A DNA stretch of 64,000 bases from Artemisia argyi (Eukaryota; Streptophyta; Magnoliopsida; Asterales; Asteraceae), in NCBI GenBank assembly GCA_030686995.1, contig CM060704.1:115918042-115982041 (forward strand). Direction: 5' to 3'. Positions 48,394 to 61,900 of the stretch are shown in pieces. The position numbers were made by a program, and so were the translations under genes. The notes under the pieces were generated by a model. The model did not search any database, was not told the origin of the DNA, and was given only the letters and a program-made list of their open reading frames with translations. Position 1 is the first letter of the stretch, and the number at the start of each line of letters is the position of its first letter.

Positions 48394-48891
48394 AATACTA
48401 ACATTAATACATGAAAAAAAAACATATCCACATTTTTCGCTTATACAACCAATGAATGAAATGAATTTCAAATGTGTTTGAGAAATAATAGGAGCCAATA
48501 ACTAATTCATGATGATTTTGTTTGGACAATGCATTATTTTTGTGAAAAGTTTGTTGTTAATAACAACCCCAAACATTTCATACAACATATTAAACAATAA
48601 TTAAGTATACACTCGCCAATATACAAAAAGAATACACGATTAACAATTAGATTCTTAGCCCGTGCGTAGCACGGGTTCTCGCCCCTAATAAAATTCATCC
48701 TAATTATAGAATTTATTCTAATAAGTAACTTAAGTTGTTGAAATCATGATTTAAATGAGTGTATTAAGAAAGTGACATGTGGAATAAAAGTTTAAACAAA
48801 GTTTGGTTTCTTCTTCATATATTGATCGGATCATGTACCCTTCCAATCAAATGAATCTTGTTTAACCATAAAATTGCATGGTTGATAGAAA
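48394..48891. other. Gap between Copia 2 and the ALMT gene
   Basis: Holds the second arm of the split inverted repeat (48548-48570), the Helitron-like end (48659-48688), and the roughly 200-base proximal promoter of the ALMT gene. No obvious TATA box was fixed with confidence. Confidence 0.5.
48659..48688 (+). mobile_element. Helitron-like 3' terminus
   Basis: A perfect 7-bp hairpin CCCGTGC-GTA-GCACGGG is followed after nine bases by CTAA and then T. This fits the known Helitron 3' end (hairpin, then CTRR, inserted before T). The matching 5' TC end was not found and may lie left of Copia 2. Confidence 0.5.
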
Positions 48892-51326
48892 ATGGCAGGC
48901 AATGGAAGAATCACAGAAAGGTTTTTATCTCGCAAAGGTGGTTATTCAAGCTTCTTTTCAGAAAATGTTCATAATGATGATACTAATAATTCACTCCTCG
49001 GTCGAATCTCCAAAAAATGGGACAATGTTCAGTTATTTCTTATCCAGGTCTACGAAATGGGTAGATCCGACCCCAGACATATCATATTTGGTGTTAAATC
49101 AGCGCTGGCTCTTGCTTTTGTTTCCATACTAATATTTCTTAAAGAACCATTTAGTTACATAAGCAAAAATTCCATCTGGGCTATCTTCACTGTCATTCTT
49201 GTCTTTGAATTCAGCGTTGGTACGTATTCCTTTATGATCATTTCATGATTGAAGATGCATTGCAAGCATGCATATACGCTAGTCTTTAACTAGTTAATAA
49301 ACTAACTACTAATAATCTTCATGGTAACCAACTGATTATACTAAGTTGTATATTCAGTAGTCTTTTCTTAGAATGTGTATGTACGTGTTGGACATCTGAA
49401 TTTTCATAGAGGATTATATAGCTAATAAGTTAAAAATATAATATATGATTAGTATATATATGTAGGATCAACCCTTAGCAAAGGCTTTAATGAGGCATTG
49501 GGAGCATTTTTTGCTGCAATCCTTGCATTAGGGATTGCTCAAGCATCTGTGTGGTGGGCTGGGGATTGGCACGAATTTGTGGTTATCATCAGCATCTTTA
49601 TAGCAGGTCGTTTATCACTTTTGTCATTTTTTTTTTACTTTACTTTAATCTAGAATTTAGTATAATAATATTCTTTTATAGGTTCTGTTACAAGCTATGT
49701 GAAAATGCATCCATCGATGAAGCCATATGAATACGGATTCAGGGTTTCTATGTTGACATTTACTATAGTACTTGACTCTGGTACTTCACATTTCATAAGA
49801 ACAGCTTTTTATCGATTCATATTAGTTGTAGTTGGAGCAAGCATAGGTTTGATAGTGAATATATGCATTTATCCAATTTGGTCCGGAGAAGATCTCCACA
49901 AATTGATCGTCAAGAACTTTCGGGGTGTTGCTATTTCCTTGGAAGGTAATATATATATATTAGAGGTAATGCATCAATTTAATTAAAGCCTCAATTAAGT
50001 AACTAATAACTCCTCTCACTTTCATGAATTGAGTTCTACAGAATGTGTTAAAAGATACCTTCAAAACGTGGAATATGAGAGGATACCTTCAAAAAAAATC
50101 CTTCTGTATCAGGCAGCCGATGACCCCCTCTGTACTGGATATAGAGGAGCAGTACAATCTACTAGTCAAGAAGATACTCTAGTAGGTGTTGAACTCAATT
50201 ATATTTTTATGTAAAACTAGCGAGGTCCACGGGGACAACTTTTATGTTCAACTCAAGAAGAATTTGCCATTAAGTTTACTTGGAATTTTTGTAGTTGGGG
50301 TTTGCAACTTGGGAACCACCTCACGGACGTTATAAAATGCTAAGATATCCATGGGGACAATTTTTGAAAGTTAGTGGTGCATTAAGGCACTGTGCCTTTC
50401 CAGTTATGGCAATGCATGAATGCATACTTTCAGAGATACAGGTAATAAAAATATATATATATATATATTTTTTTTCTTTCGTTTAACTTCTCCCTATGGT
50501 TCGCGGGTTTTCTGATTGCATACAAATATGAACCACCCTACGGACGTGTAAGTTACTATTTAAATCAAATTAAATGGTCCATGACAGTATACTCTTTTTC
50601 ACAAATGGTCATTCTCAAGACAGGTTATGCAATTAGTTTTTCCTCACATGGACCATTTATGCAATTAGTTTCAAAGAGGGACAGTTTTAGTGATTTAGAG
50701 CATAAAAGGAACATTATTACTCTAATAAATGTTGATTGTATATTGTGTAGCCTGCAGCTGAATTGAGAGTGATGTTCAAAAAGGAGATACAAATGGTGGG
50801 TATCGAAGGTGCAAAAGTGTTGCAGGAGCTAGGAAACAAGTTGGAAAAGCTAGAAAAACTAAGCCCATGTGTTGACCTGCTTGAGAAGGTGCATGAGGCT
50901 GCAGAGGAGTTGCAAATGTTAATAGATAAAAAATCACATCATCTTGTCAACTCAGAGAAATGGGCAGGTGTGAGACGACTTAAAGAATTTGAAGACCTTC
51001 AGGACCTAAAAGACGAGGAAACAATGGATTCCTCCCATCATTTAAAACCATGTCATATGTCAAATCATCACATCACAAATATGTCAATAAATCATTCTTG
51101 TTTTGGAAACTCAGAAGAGGAGCTGGTACAGTGGCCTTCACGTGTATCACTTCTTGGGGATGCTATACTTAATGAACGTGAGGTAAGGACTTATGAGAGT
51201 GCAAGTGCTCTATCTTTGACGAATTTCACATCATCCTTGATTGACTTTGTTGCAAGGCTTCAGAATGTCTTGAACTCATTTCAAGAGCTTAGTGATAAGG
51301 CAAGATTCTCAGAACCAACAAATTAA
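48892..51326 (+). CDS. ALMT: Aluminium-activated malate transporter family anion channel
   Basis: Six exons with consistent phases and GT-AG borders: 48892-49219, 49466-49606, 49682-49945, 50042-50181, 50295-50441 and 50751-51326. They give about 531 residues, a normal ALMT length. Exons 1-3 hold six membrane helices (for example [49 protein letters not shown]). Exon 5 carries the family motif WEPPHG and SGALRHCAF; exon 6 is the cytosolic C-terminal half with a helical LEKLEKL region. ALMTs carry malate and other anions across the plasma membrane or tonoplast; the length suggests the vacuolar-type clade, but that is a guess. The start at 48892 is chosen because an ATG at 48878 is in another frame. 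No defect is visible. Confidence 0.88.
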
Positions 51327-53075
51327 CCCCACCTCTACTTATCCATTGATTGCTTTGTTACTATAACTGATTGAGATTCAACTTGTGCTAGGCCCTTTTG
51401 CCTTTAATTTTGGTGGTGTTAGAAACATGTCTTTAAATCAGAGGGCTACTGTCCAAAATTTTTTTATGGTTCTCGCCTTGATTAGTTATCACTCTGCCTT
51501 ATAGTGTTGGCATAGGTCATTAGATTTGGTTGCCTTGCCATTATTGACATTGTAACGTACAAATAGCTAGTGATCAATAATGTGGTGTTAAACATGCACA
51601 TGAGAATGGAGAATTTCTTATGCATTGAGATAGATAACAGATTAACAACTCGTAGGTGTTTAGTTTTTATACACGACGATGAACCGTCAATCAATAAATA
51701 GTAACCAAGCAAACAAGTTTTCATGTGAACAGGGTGGTACTAAGTTGAGCATTAAGCAGCACTGTACGTTCTAAAGTGTAGAGTACATGAGCACGGTTAA
51801 CCTTCAAAATGTTGTACTTTCCAAGTTCTTAAGCTTCTGCGTCTCTGCTCCAGTGACAATTCCAGGACCCATATAACACAACTGAAACCAAAACCACATT
51901 GTCAGCTTCCATCAACCGAAAAGCAAATAATAAATGCATATAGCGCGGTAAGTGGTACTCCGTGTTCTTTAGAGTGTGAAACCCCTCTAGAACTTGTGTT
52001 TTTTGGCAAAGCATTGTTAAAAGATTTATTCGTTTTTGCATTTTTAAATGTTTCACAAATTCAAATGTATATTGTTCAAAAAAAAAAAAAAAAAAAAAAA
52101 AAAACAAAAAAAAAAAAAAAAAAAAAAAGATTAATCACTTAATTAAGTAACTGTCTCTCGTCTCATATGTTTAGAGAGAATCGGATCTTTGCACATTTGC
52201 AGCAAACAAAAGGAAATTATTGCTAAATGTAGTAGCAGAGTAGTTGGTTAAACACTTCGCTGTAAACACTCAAAAAGAGTTGCTTAAGGTTGTTCCCACC
52301 AGTTTCAATTTTTGATGGCTTGTTTGGATAAAAATATCCTTGAACTATGTAGTGGACCGTTGCATTATATTAAACCAACCGGATTTTTTATTTTTATTTA
52401 TTTCATTTATTTTTTTATTTTATTTTTTATGTTTTATCGCTCTAATAACTTCCAAGCAAGCACCCACTTAGTAAATAATAACTAATAGGATACTCTTGGA
52501 GGGCAATGAGTTTAGGTTTGTTTTACACTTATATGCGGATAGGGTTTTTCATTCAGATTTTGTTAATCAGCCTATAAAATGTGGATCGGATTTTTCATTC
52601 ATGGAAGCCATTGTTGTTGCATGTTGTCTTGAACAATTGCTTAATTGGCAAAGGAAATAAATTCTAGCATATAGGCATATAAGGTTCTTGACATTCCGCT
52701 GATCATCTTGCAGCAACAATACACTAAAAAAAGAAACACATTCTCATTAAATATTCTAGCAAAAGTTTGACGTGTAGACATGTTTGACGAAACAGATTCT
52801 AGAAACTATCTGTGGCTAGCTTGATGATCAAATCTTTATGATCTTCCATTGTGCATGACTGCATGGTGACTTACGCTTTTTGGTTTAACAGTATCTTTTG
52901 AAAGACTGTTATGGCAAATAATTGCTTGCGAAAAAATGGGATTCTTTTGCAAATATAAATAGTTCACTTGATGAATTGACTAATGTAATACAAACGTATG
53001 TTTGTACAGCCTGAAAATAAATAAGAACAAATTCAACACCAAATAAATCAAAGAAAATGGATGAAACAATTGGAA
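51327..53075. other. Intergenic between ALMT and BAHD, with poly(A) and an exon-like piece
   Basis: The first part is the ALMT 3' region. On the minus strand at about 51797-51880 a short exon-like piece follows a TTTGGTTTCAG acceptor and encodes MGPGIVTGAETQKLK and a stop; its gene is not recognised. Two A tracts of about 25 and 21 bases, split by one C, lie at 52079-52128. The rest has nothing I can support. Confidence 0.5.
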
Positions 53076-54767
53076 TCAAGCTTGGAGAGGACTAGGTTCA
53101 ACAGAAGCGTATAATAGGATTTCTGGGTCACGCTCGAGTATGTCCATTTTATCTTGGCTCAACGTTACCCATACTTCAATTCCATCACCGCTACATGTAT
53201 CCATCAGTAATATTCCATTCCCATGAAGAGGAATATCATTGTTTAGGTACCCCAAACACGTCCACACGGGCCTTCCCCAGCCAAAATCAGCTTCATACAT
53301 GCCAGAGTTACACATACTACTTGTTGAATAGTAATCTGCGTCATAGCTCGACATTTGACCTCCTAACCATTGTATCTCATCAATAACCTTGTCAGAACCT
53401 TGTTCACCTTTAAATTGCTCAACAAAGCTAGTGTCAATTTTCGCCACACCAGAGTTGATGAGCTCCGCCATGGTCTCCAAGCTTAATTTTTGACTAGACT
53501 CGCACCTAGCCACCGCGTTCCAGATGATGTTCCCAATTGCATTTTGTGGCAAGGGTGTTGCTAATCTACCTCGTATATTCACAGCAATTTGTAATATTGA
53601 TGGTCTTTCTCCCTGTAGTGTCCTTGCAGCAGATGTCACACACTTCCAAATCAATGAGGTGACTGCTACAACTCGAGTGGCGGAAACAGACTCATTTGCT
53701 TTGGCCTTTAGTGCTTGTAAGGCCGTTGCATCAAACCTAAATCGTTTTGTTGAACACTTTCCTTTGCTCAACATCATAGGCCATATCGCCAAATATGATA
53801 ATGGAAAAGATGGATATGAAGGTGTTTTAGTGTTGGGTGGGAAAAGAGATGGCGAATCAAAATTTGGATAAATGAATTTTTGTGGATCGCCTATTGCTGT
53901 AGACGCCCAAGATTTTAAAAACGTCATGAAAGTGCTACCATCAATAATTTTATGTGAATTGGACATGCTAATTGCCACACCACCACAGTTAAAGAAGTTA
54001 ACTTGCATCAAAACGAGGTAGAATCCTCGTGGTGAGTTTGGTGGCACGGGAAGTAGCCCTCGAATTAGCTTGTAATCTGGTTTTGCTAGAAAATTAGAAA
54101 GATCATCATCAACTTGTGTCTCGACATAATAAACACCTTCATCGTTACAATCTATATTTATATCATTAGTATACTTTCCAGCAAATGGGTAAAACCTAGT
54201 AAGTGTTTCTGACATTGATTGCTTTAAAAGTTTGGATCGTTGAAGGATAATGTCATCGATTTTGGTATTGTCATTAACATTGCTTGGATAAAAGAAAGTG
54301 AACGGGACATAAGAAGGCGCATTGATTTGATCAATTGCTGAAAGCTTGTATGATCGGAGGTTATGAGGAGTTGGCATAGAAGGCTTCACATTTTGTATAG
54401 ACATTACTCGAACTTCGCCTGTGTTTTGTTGTCCAACAGATTTTTCACCAGCATATGTTTGTGGAAACTCGATTCTGCAATGCATAACATGCAAGTTAGA
54501 CGACTTCAATGAAAAACAAATCTTTTATGTAATAAAGAAACCTTAAATAACTTGCAAACAAAAAATAAACATGATGGGAACTCACTCAGAAGAATGGTCG
54601 TCATATTCTGGCGCTATGGCAAATGGTTGAGCCGAAAAGAACCTAGGTTCATATGATTGCTTGGCGTTGACAAGATATGCAGTAACTGATTGTTCATGCA
54701 GACGGAGAGGTTGCTTAAATGCAATTGAAGATGCTAACAAGGTGCCAAATTGCCTCATCATTTTCAC
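53076..54767 (-). CDS. BAHD acyltransferase with an N-terminal extension
   Basis: Two exons, 54767-54586 and 54474-53076, join through a strong GTGAGT donor and a TTGCAG acceptor in phase, giving about 526 residues. The catalytic motif HxxxD is HKIID at residues 235-239 and the structural motif DFGWG is at 457-461, so the enzyme should be active. BAHD enzymes move acyl groups from acyl-CoA to alcohols or amines of specialised metabolites; the closest subgroup looks vinorine-synthase-like, with substrate unknown. Exon 1 encodes about 60 residues ahead of the normal BAHD start. They are basic and hydroxylated, without acid until residue 24, and contain RFFSAQ, resembling a mitochondrial presequence. 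BAHD proteins are normally cytosolic, so this is odd. Confidence 0.9.
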
Positions 54768-57700
54768 TAGAATGTCTTTTAACTAGAGCTAGTTTATCTT
54801 GATAACTTACGATTTATGCATAAGATGCATCATATATATAGGCAATGATACTTTTTCACTGCCAAAACCAACAAATTGAACTATAAAATACTACTAACAA
54901 GTCTATCAGCTACTAAACAAGGTAAGAAAGGTTTTATGTGCCGTCCTCACTAATTAGAGTAAATTATAAGGATCGTCTTTGTGGTTTATCCAAAATTGCG
55001 CACACAGTTTCTAACTATAAAAAAGAGCAATACCAGCACTCCCAAAATCTGTTGTAATTATAACTTTGAAAATAGTAACACTGCTTGACAAGTTTTACTA
55101 GAAAGGGGCAAAATATAATGTATTTACTTTAGGGAGGGGGCCGTTTTATATTTTCTTTTAACATTTGTATTAATAATGCCTAAGACCGTAAAGGACACAG
55201 GTTAAAAATGTATTTAGTGCCAAATATTTTTGGGGGCCACAATGCTTCTTAGTCTCCACTACGTTCCGTCCATGACACCGGCACTCTCTTAATTTTAAAA
55301 AGAATAACACCGGACTGTTGGTGTTTTTCTTTTCAAAATTGAAGAGTGTTAGCAAAAAGAACTATTTTCAACGACTGCAAATGTATTTTTAAATAACTCA
55401 CAAAGAAATTTACTCTAATTATATGTATACTAAAGATGGACACAAATGGTTTTTGTTGCCGTCTTGACGTATACTCCGTAATATTTATTTATTTCATTTT
55501 GCTCAATTTCATCACTTTTGATAAATAGTGTTTCATTTTCTTTTGAACAAGTCAATAAATACTCTAGGGTCTCAAATTAATTGGTAATAGTACTACTTAA
55601 AGGTGACCATATGTCCATATTAGTATAAATTTTGTTTGTTTTTCTTGTGAACCAAGTCTATTGTGTTGAAAAGAGGTGACAAGTGGCATTGTGGCAACAT
55701 ATATTTATTTTTTTCTTTTTAATTTTTTATAAATAAGTCTAGCATCAAATATGATTACAAAAACTAAATGGCTAAAGTAATAATTACTGTATATGATAAC
55801 TGAATATAACAATTTGAGGTTTAGTGAAGATGTTGTTGGTTAACTTTCGACTTTGTTGACTCGTTTTGTAAGCTCGGTTTTTCAAGATATCCAAAAATAA
55901 CCGGACCAACTTCTAAGTAAAATTAATCGAAATTGACTTACGTTTATTCTTAGCTTGAATCAGTTTATCCGATCCATTTTGTAAAGTGTAAACAGTGAAT
56001 GAGTCAAATTTTACATATTAGCACAATGCTCGTCTTCACAAGAAAGTAAAGTAAGTAACCAACAACAAGAAATGATTGTATCAAAATTCTAACTGGGATT
56101 CAGGAATGATGTATTTTGTGGATAATAAGAAGTTTACCATGTTCTAAACTTTTTTGATGGAACTCATAGGATACAAAGCTCGATTCACATCATCTATATA
56201 TATACTTTTCAACGGTAATTAGCATTGCCAGGTCTCAGGCTCAAATCTCATTATGTACGCATCTTGAAGGTGGCCACATAAAAGGTCAGAAATGGCCACC
56301 GAGATATCCTAGTTAGGTCACGTATATCTGAATCAAAGACTCGTGCTCACGAGTAACTTGAACCTGTTTACCAATTTTCCTTGTAAATGGATCTTGCTAT
56401 TCAAATAAGAAACGCGTTATGTCATAAAAGTTAATCTTAATAGTAGTATGATTATTTCACATATGCATGTTTGTGTTTATGATGTATGTTATATTATACC
56501 TTGCATGTGGATTTTGTGTTTTGACAAAGAGAGGTGATTTGTAGACAATACAAATTTGAGGAGTTAACAAATCACACCATAAAATTGTTATTTGACAAAT
56601 TGCCCTCTTTACATAGTAAAGACAAAAGGTAAGTGCTTGAGATATCAAGACATATTTATCAAATGATAACCCTTGTTTGTTCTCAACAATTCACCCCCCC
56701 TTTGACAAATGTATAGCCCTGCACTATAACCACAACTTAAACAGGGTTGGCCTGTCATAACCATCCTGTCGCGTCTTAATAAGCTTCATCTTCTTAGGAG
56801 TTAAGTTGATTACAGAAAGGAAAAAAAAACAAAAAAAAAAAACAGCACATCACCTAGAAGAATACAAAAACCATGTATTTTGTATTATACACAGAATCCA
56901 TGTACATAGAGAACAAAAACCATATATTTTGTTACAAGTCGGACATTTCTGACTAGCATATATATCAAATTCGCTATATCAAAGTATAATCAATAAATTG
57001 TATTGTCAGAAATTATAGTTGTTATTTTACTATTATCGATAAATTTAATCTTATACTCAGTTGAGTCAGTTCTGTCATTTCTTCAACAGACCTCAATGTG
57101 GTTATCCTTTCACCTCAACATGCCAATCCACTCTTCAAATTTCAAACTCACAAGCAACTTCTGTGGTTGATGAAGACCGAGTGTCGATATCGTCTGTCAA
57201 TCACACTTCATAGAAGTTCTGCAATTGTTGCAACAGAGACCCCTCAGTGGAATATATTAGCGGAAAAGGAAAGGCATACACTTTTAAACAACAGCTTTTG
57301 GTTAATACGCCCTAGCAATTCATACAATTGATTTGCAATTGAGGGTCAAATAGACAACCATAATACTACTTCCAATAGAAATCCATCACTAAATCGGTTC
57401 CTCGGCTCTTATATGTATAAAGAACCACTCCCATTATAGTGACACCACCACATTATTATATGCAAATTTTGGGTGTAAGGCTGGCAAAAGGAAGTAGTCT
57501 ACGCATGCTGAGATTTAAATATACAGCTCTTTTCTTTTCTTTTTTGTTTCTAAACTGGAGTAAATTACTACATAATCCCTTAATAAGATTCATACCTTTC
57601 TGTTCAAGTGGTTCAGATAGCATTATGCCTTGATAATCGTATTCCGCCAACTTATGACGACCTGGTTCATTAGCTGGCGATGCCTATGCAATCGATCCAC

Positions 57701-58005
57701 AATAACAAGGACTGCTCTGAATCAGCGACGAGAAGCTTGGATGTGCTGTATAGATGGTTATCTCATTATCCAACACGTATCTGGCCAGCTTTCTTACGCT
57801 AATGATATGCTATGTTCTCATCATTCCTGAAGACTGAGGGCAAATTTGCATTATTGTACAGTAGGTCAGTAGTGAAAATGACAATAAATGACAACGATAA
57901 CAACAAAGTGGTGGTAAAGTTTGAGAAATAGCAAAATCCCAAGATTAAAATGGACATTAGTGAAGCCAACAGCAGCAACGTATAATAGTTTCAAGTGAGC
58001 TAGAC

Positions 58006-58046
<41 letters not shown>

Positions 58047-58902
58047 TTATATGTGGCAATTCTAACAGAAATCTGTGAATTAAAATACAACAGATGGCAG
58101 ATCATGTATCATTTGTTAACAGGCATCATCATTACCATCATAAGAACTATTCCAAGTAAAGGCAAAAACCTCAACACGATGAACCCAAACATCGCAAAGA
58201 TTTAGCCTACTTGAGGGTTCTCTACCATTTCACTATAGTTCATCTTATCTTCCTGTGGCCTCACACTTACTATGATGACAGTCTTTATTTTATCTACTTT
58301 CTTGATAATAAACTTTTAAGAATGGATGTGAAAGTGGAATGAGGAAATATTCTATGGATGATACCAAATAGGGAAGTCGGCTATAAAAGCTAAAAATATT
58401 AGCATAAGGACTAACCAAAATTTGAACCAAGGGAAACAATTTACTTTTTGAACAAAGGGAAGTAAGGCTCCATTTTTTATACATTACAATGCGAGTTCCA
58501 TTTAAAGCAGTCTACTTGAGTACCCTTTTGTGTGTCTGTTCAAATGGATGGACATTAAATCTAGCTGTGACCGACACTAGAAAGGTCAAAACATTTACCA
58601 CACCTTGGTCATTATAGTTCAATAGCCTATTTCCAGTTTCGAATTCATATAACCTGTTTGAATGAGTAATCATACATTATGCCCAGCTAGGTCAGAGTGT
58701 GTGGGTAGGGGGAGGGTATGTTCAGGAAATAAATAAAAAAGGCAAATAAGTGCTCAGACTTGAGCCACTGACCTGATGATTAAATGAATGGCGCTTCGAT
58801 TCAAGTTCAATGAATTGATCTACATCTTAAGATCTTGAGGCCTTAACAACGTTTCTTTCAACTGGAATATTACTTATCCTTCACATCTGGTTCTTACGAC
58901 TA
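54768..58902. other. Intergenic between BAHD and the PPR gene
   Basis: Four kilobases without a gene I can support. A 34-base A tract stands at 58011-58044. Short frames at 57098-57331 and 57630-57830 look like degenerate coding DNA, but no family is recognised. A 9-base inverted pair and several T-rich introns-like stretches occur around 55480-55800. The stretch 58250-58900 is probably the 3' region of the PPR gene. Confidence 0.5.
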
Positions 58903-61900
58903 TCAACTCTTTTTCTTGTTTCTTTGTCGCTTAAGGATCAAAGTGACATACCTAATGGTATTTTCACAAGGCTCAAAACCTTTTTCGTTCATCTCATTCA
59001 ACAACATCTTTGCTTTCGTCTCATACGATGTTCTCAAAGCCCTCCCTAGCTCTGCTCGCATTGATAGTTTGCACCACCCACTTATAAGTATATCATAAGT
59101 TGAGGAATTAGGAATAACCCCTCTAATTTGCATCTCATTCATAAGTTCTCTTGCCTGACTCATCATACCAACCTTAGCAAACTCGCTAATAAGCACATTA
59201 TAAGTACTAGTTTGAGGAACAAAGCCTTTTGATATCATTTCACAATAAAGCCTAATAGCTTCCTTCTTATTCCCAATCCTACTATGCCCACAAACCAAAA
59301 TATTATACACATCAGAATCAATCTCAAAACCTTTTTCTATCATGTCATTAAGTAATTCTAACGACTCGGTCATCAAACCAGCCTTCGAAAGACCCCTAAG
59401 AAGCGTATGATAAGTTAAGATAGTAGGAGATACTCCTTCAGCCAACATCTGTGAAAATGTTTGAAGACCCTTGTTTAAATGTGAGCTTTTGCAATATCCG
59501 TGAATTAAGACATTATACGTAACAGTATCAGCAGAAAAGCCGCTATTTTTCATTTCTTGCAATACTGATGTTGCTTTTCTAGTCATACCGAGCCTGCATA
59601 AGGCAGTGATAAGAACATTATAGACTTTTTGACTCGGTTTAAGTCCCATAGCTACAAGACGCCCGTGCATTAGTAGAATGGTCTCCCCGTTTTTACTTTT
59701 TGCAGCTGCATTAACCACAAGCCTGTGAATAGTGGGAGTAGGGTAAAACCGTAAACTTGCCATTTCATTTAACATATCCATGGCTTCATCAATCTTCCCT
59801 GCTTCACAAAATCCATTTATCATATTATTACAGGTAATCTCGTTAGGCACTAACCCAATACTCGTTATCTCTTTCCACAAGTTTAAAGCATTTTCCAATT
59901 TACCCTCTCTGCAATAAGCAGCAATGATTGTGTTAAACGTTTCAAGATTGGGTGCCAAACCAAGTTCTTTTATTGCGGTATACACAGATTGCACTTCATA
60001 TTTCCCGAGTCCTAATAGTCCATTTGCTAACACATTATAAGCAACAGGATCAAACTGCAAATTTTTCTCAGTCATCTCTTGTGCCATTCTAAGAGCAGCT
60101 GACTCGTCGCCAGATTTAAAATACCCATCCATTAAAGATGTATAATTAGCACAGTCGGGTAAAAGTCCTTTAGAAGTCATTTTCTCAAAAAATAAACTTG
60201 CTTCATCCATCGTCCCTTTTCTTTTATAATTATTGACAAACGCATCAAGTATATAGTTGTTTTCCTCCAATCCACTCAACTTCATTTCCTCGTAAAAGCT
60301 CATAGCCACTTCTTGTTTCCCAGCCTTAAAATAGCCGTCAATTAGGCTACTGTAAGTGAAAATATTCGGCATAACACTCTCACCCACCATCTTATTCAGC
60401 ACACTAATAGCTGCATCAATCATTTTGTGTCTTAAAAAACCATTGATTAAGGAAGTGTATGCAACAACATTTGGAGAGACGTTTTTACTCTCCATTTCTT
60501 CTAAAGCAGACTCAACGCCATCCAAATCTCCTGACTTGCAGCGTCCATCAATCAATGCAGTATAAGTTACAATATTTGGAACCAAACCAGAAGCTAAAAG
60601 ATTATTAAACGTCATTTCAGCTTCATTAGGCTTACCACTTTTATATAATCCATCCATTAAAGTAGTGTATACAACCACATCAAACGGAAGTCCACGTACC
60701 ACCATTTGACTCTGAAGCCCAAGAGCAACAGCTACATTCTTTTTCTTAAAATAAAAATCCAAAAACAAAGAGTATGTTGCATGATTAGGATCTACACCAA
60801 CCCTTTTCATTTCCTTGAAAAGTACTTCCGCATCATCGATTCTCCCATGCTTTAAAAAACCGTATATAAGTGAACTATAAGTTACCACATCAGGTGATAA
60901 CCCATCCAAAATCATCTTCTCATACAGCTCAAGTCCTTCCTCGAGCCCATGCTGTTTCAAGTAACCACTCATAAGCGACGTATACGTTATAACATTCGGC
61001 TCCACATTTACTTCATTTCCAATATCATCATTGCCGTTTCTCTGAGGCACCAAAAGCTCATCAAAAACACCCTGCGCCCGATCAACATTGCCCATCTTAC
61101 AAAACATATCAATCAAAGTATTATACGTAACAACATCCGGAAAACACCCTTCTTCCCTCATCCGATCCAAAACCTTCATAGCACCAGTATCATCACCACG
61201 TTTACCATACCCATAAATCAAACTATTATAACCAACAACATCCATATCCCGAAACCAATCCAAATAACCAAAAAACCCCATATCAACACAGCCCTTAACC
61301 AATATATTCGGCGTGAAATCATCAAAACCAAACCCTTTTTTAACCATCTCAGAAACTAATCCAAACCCTTGTTTAGCTAACCCATATTTACAAAACCCCA
61401 GTATCACAATATTATAACTAACAACATCAAATTCACATAAACTACTCCCATTTCGCAACATTTTTAACGCGTTTTCGACACGTCCTACTTTACACAAACT
61501 AAACAAAACTAAATTACTACTGCCCACATTCCCATTAACCCCACAAGACAACATCTCATCATACACAAACAAAACATCAGAAAGCATACCATGTTCACTA
61601 AAGTGTCTAAGGAGCTTATTCCATTGGCGTAAATTTTCGGGGCGAAAACCGTGTTTTCGCATAGTGCGAAAAGTGAGGGAGGCTTGTGAAAAACGGTTTT
61701 TTGATAAGAAAAGATGGATCAAAGTGCATAAAAAAGATGGGTATGATGGGAAATGTGGTGTTTGTGAAGATGATGATGAAAAGGTTTTGAGGGTTTTGTT
61801 GCAGGCAAGGTGTTTGATGAAATGCCGCAACGAAGAACCCATTGTTATGAGTTTGGTGTTTAGGTTGGATTGGACATGGTGTTTGACTGGGAAGTTGTTT

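Noticed and set aside
48878..49132. Alternative start of ALMT at 48878
   Set aside because: It is in another frame and does not encode the ALMT helices; 48892 does.
51829..52107. Minus-strand frame of 92 codons with a Phe run
   Set aside because: Begins in a poly(A) tract; only its last part resembles an exon and could not be assigned.
56330..56400. Possible tRNA-like stretch
   Set aside because: No cloverleaf with proper arms could be drawn; no tRNA gene was found by eye anywhere in the window.
60949..61359. Plus-strand frame of 136 codons inside the PPR gene
   Set aside because: Shadow of the repeat-encoding strand; His/Ile/Asn-rich with no start signals.
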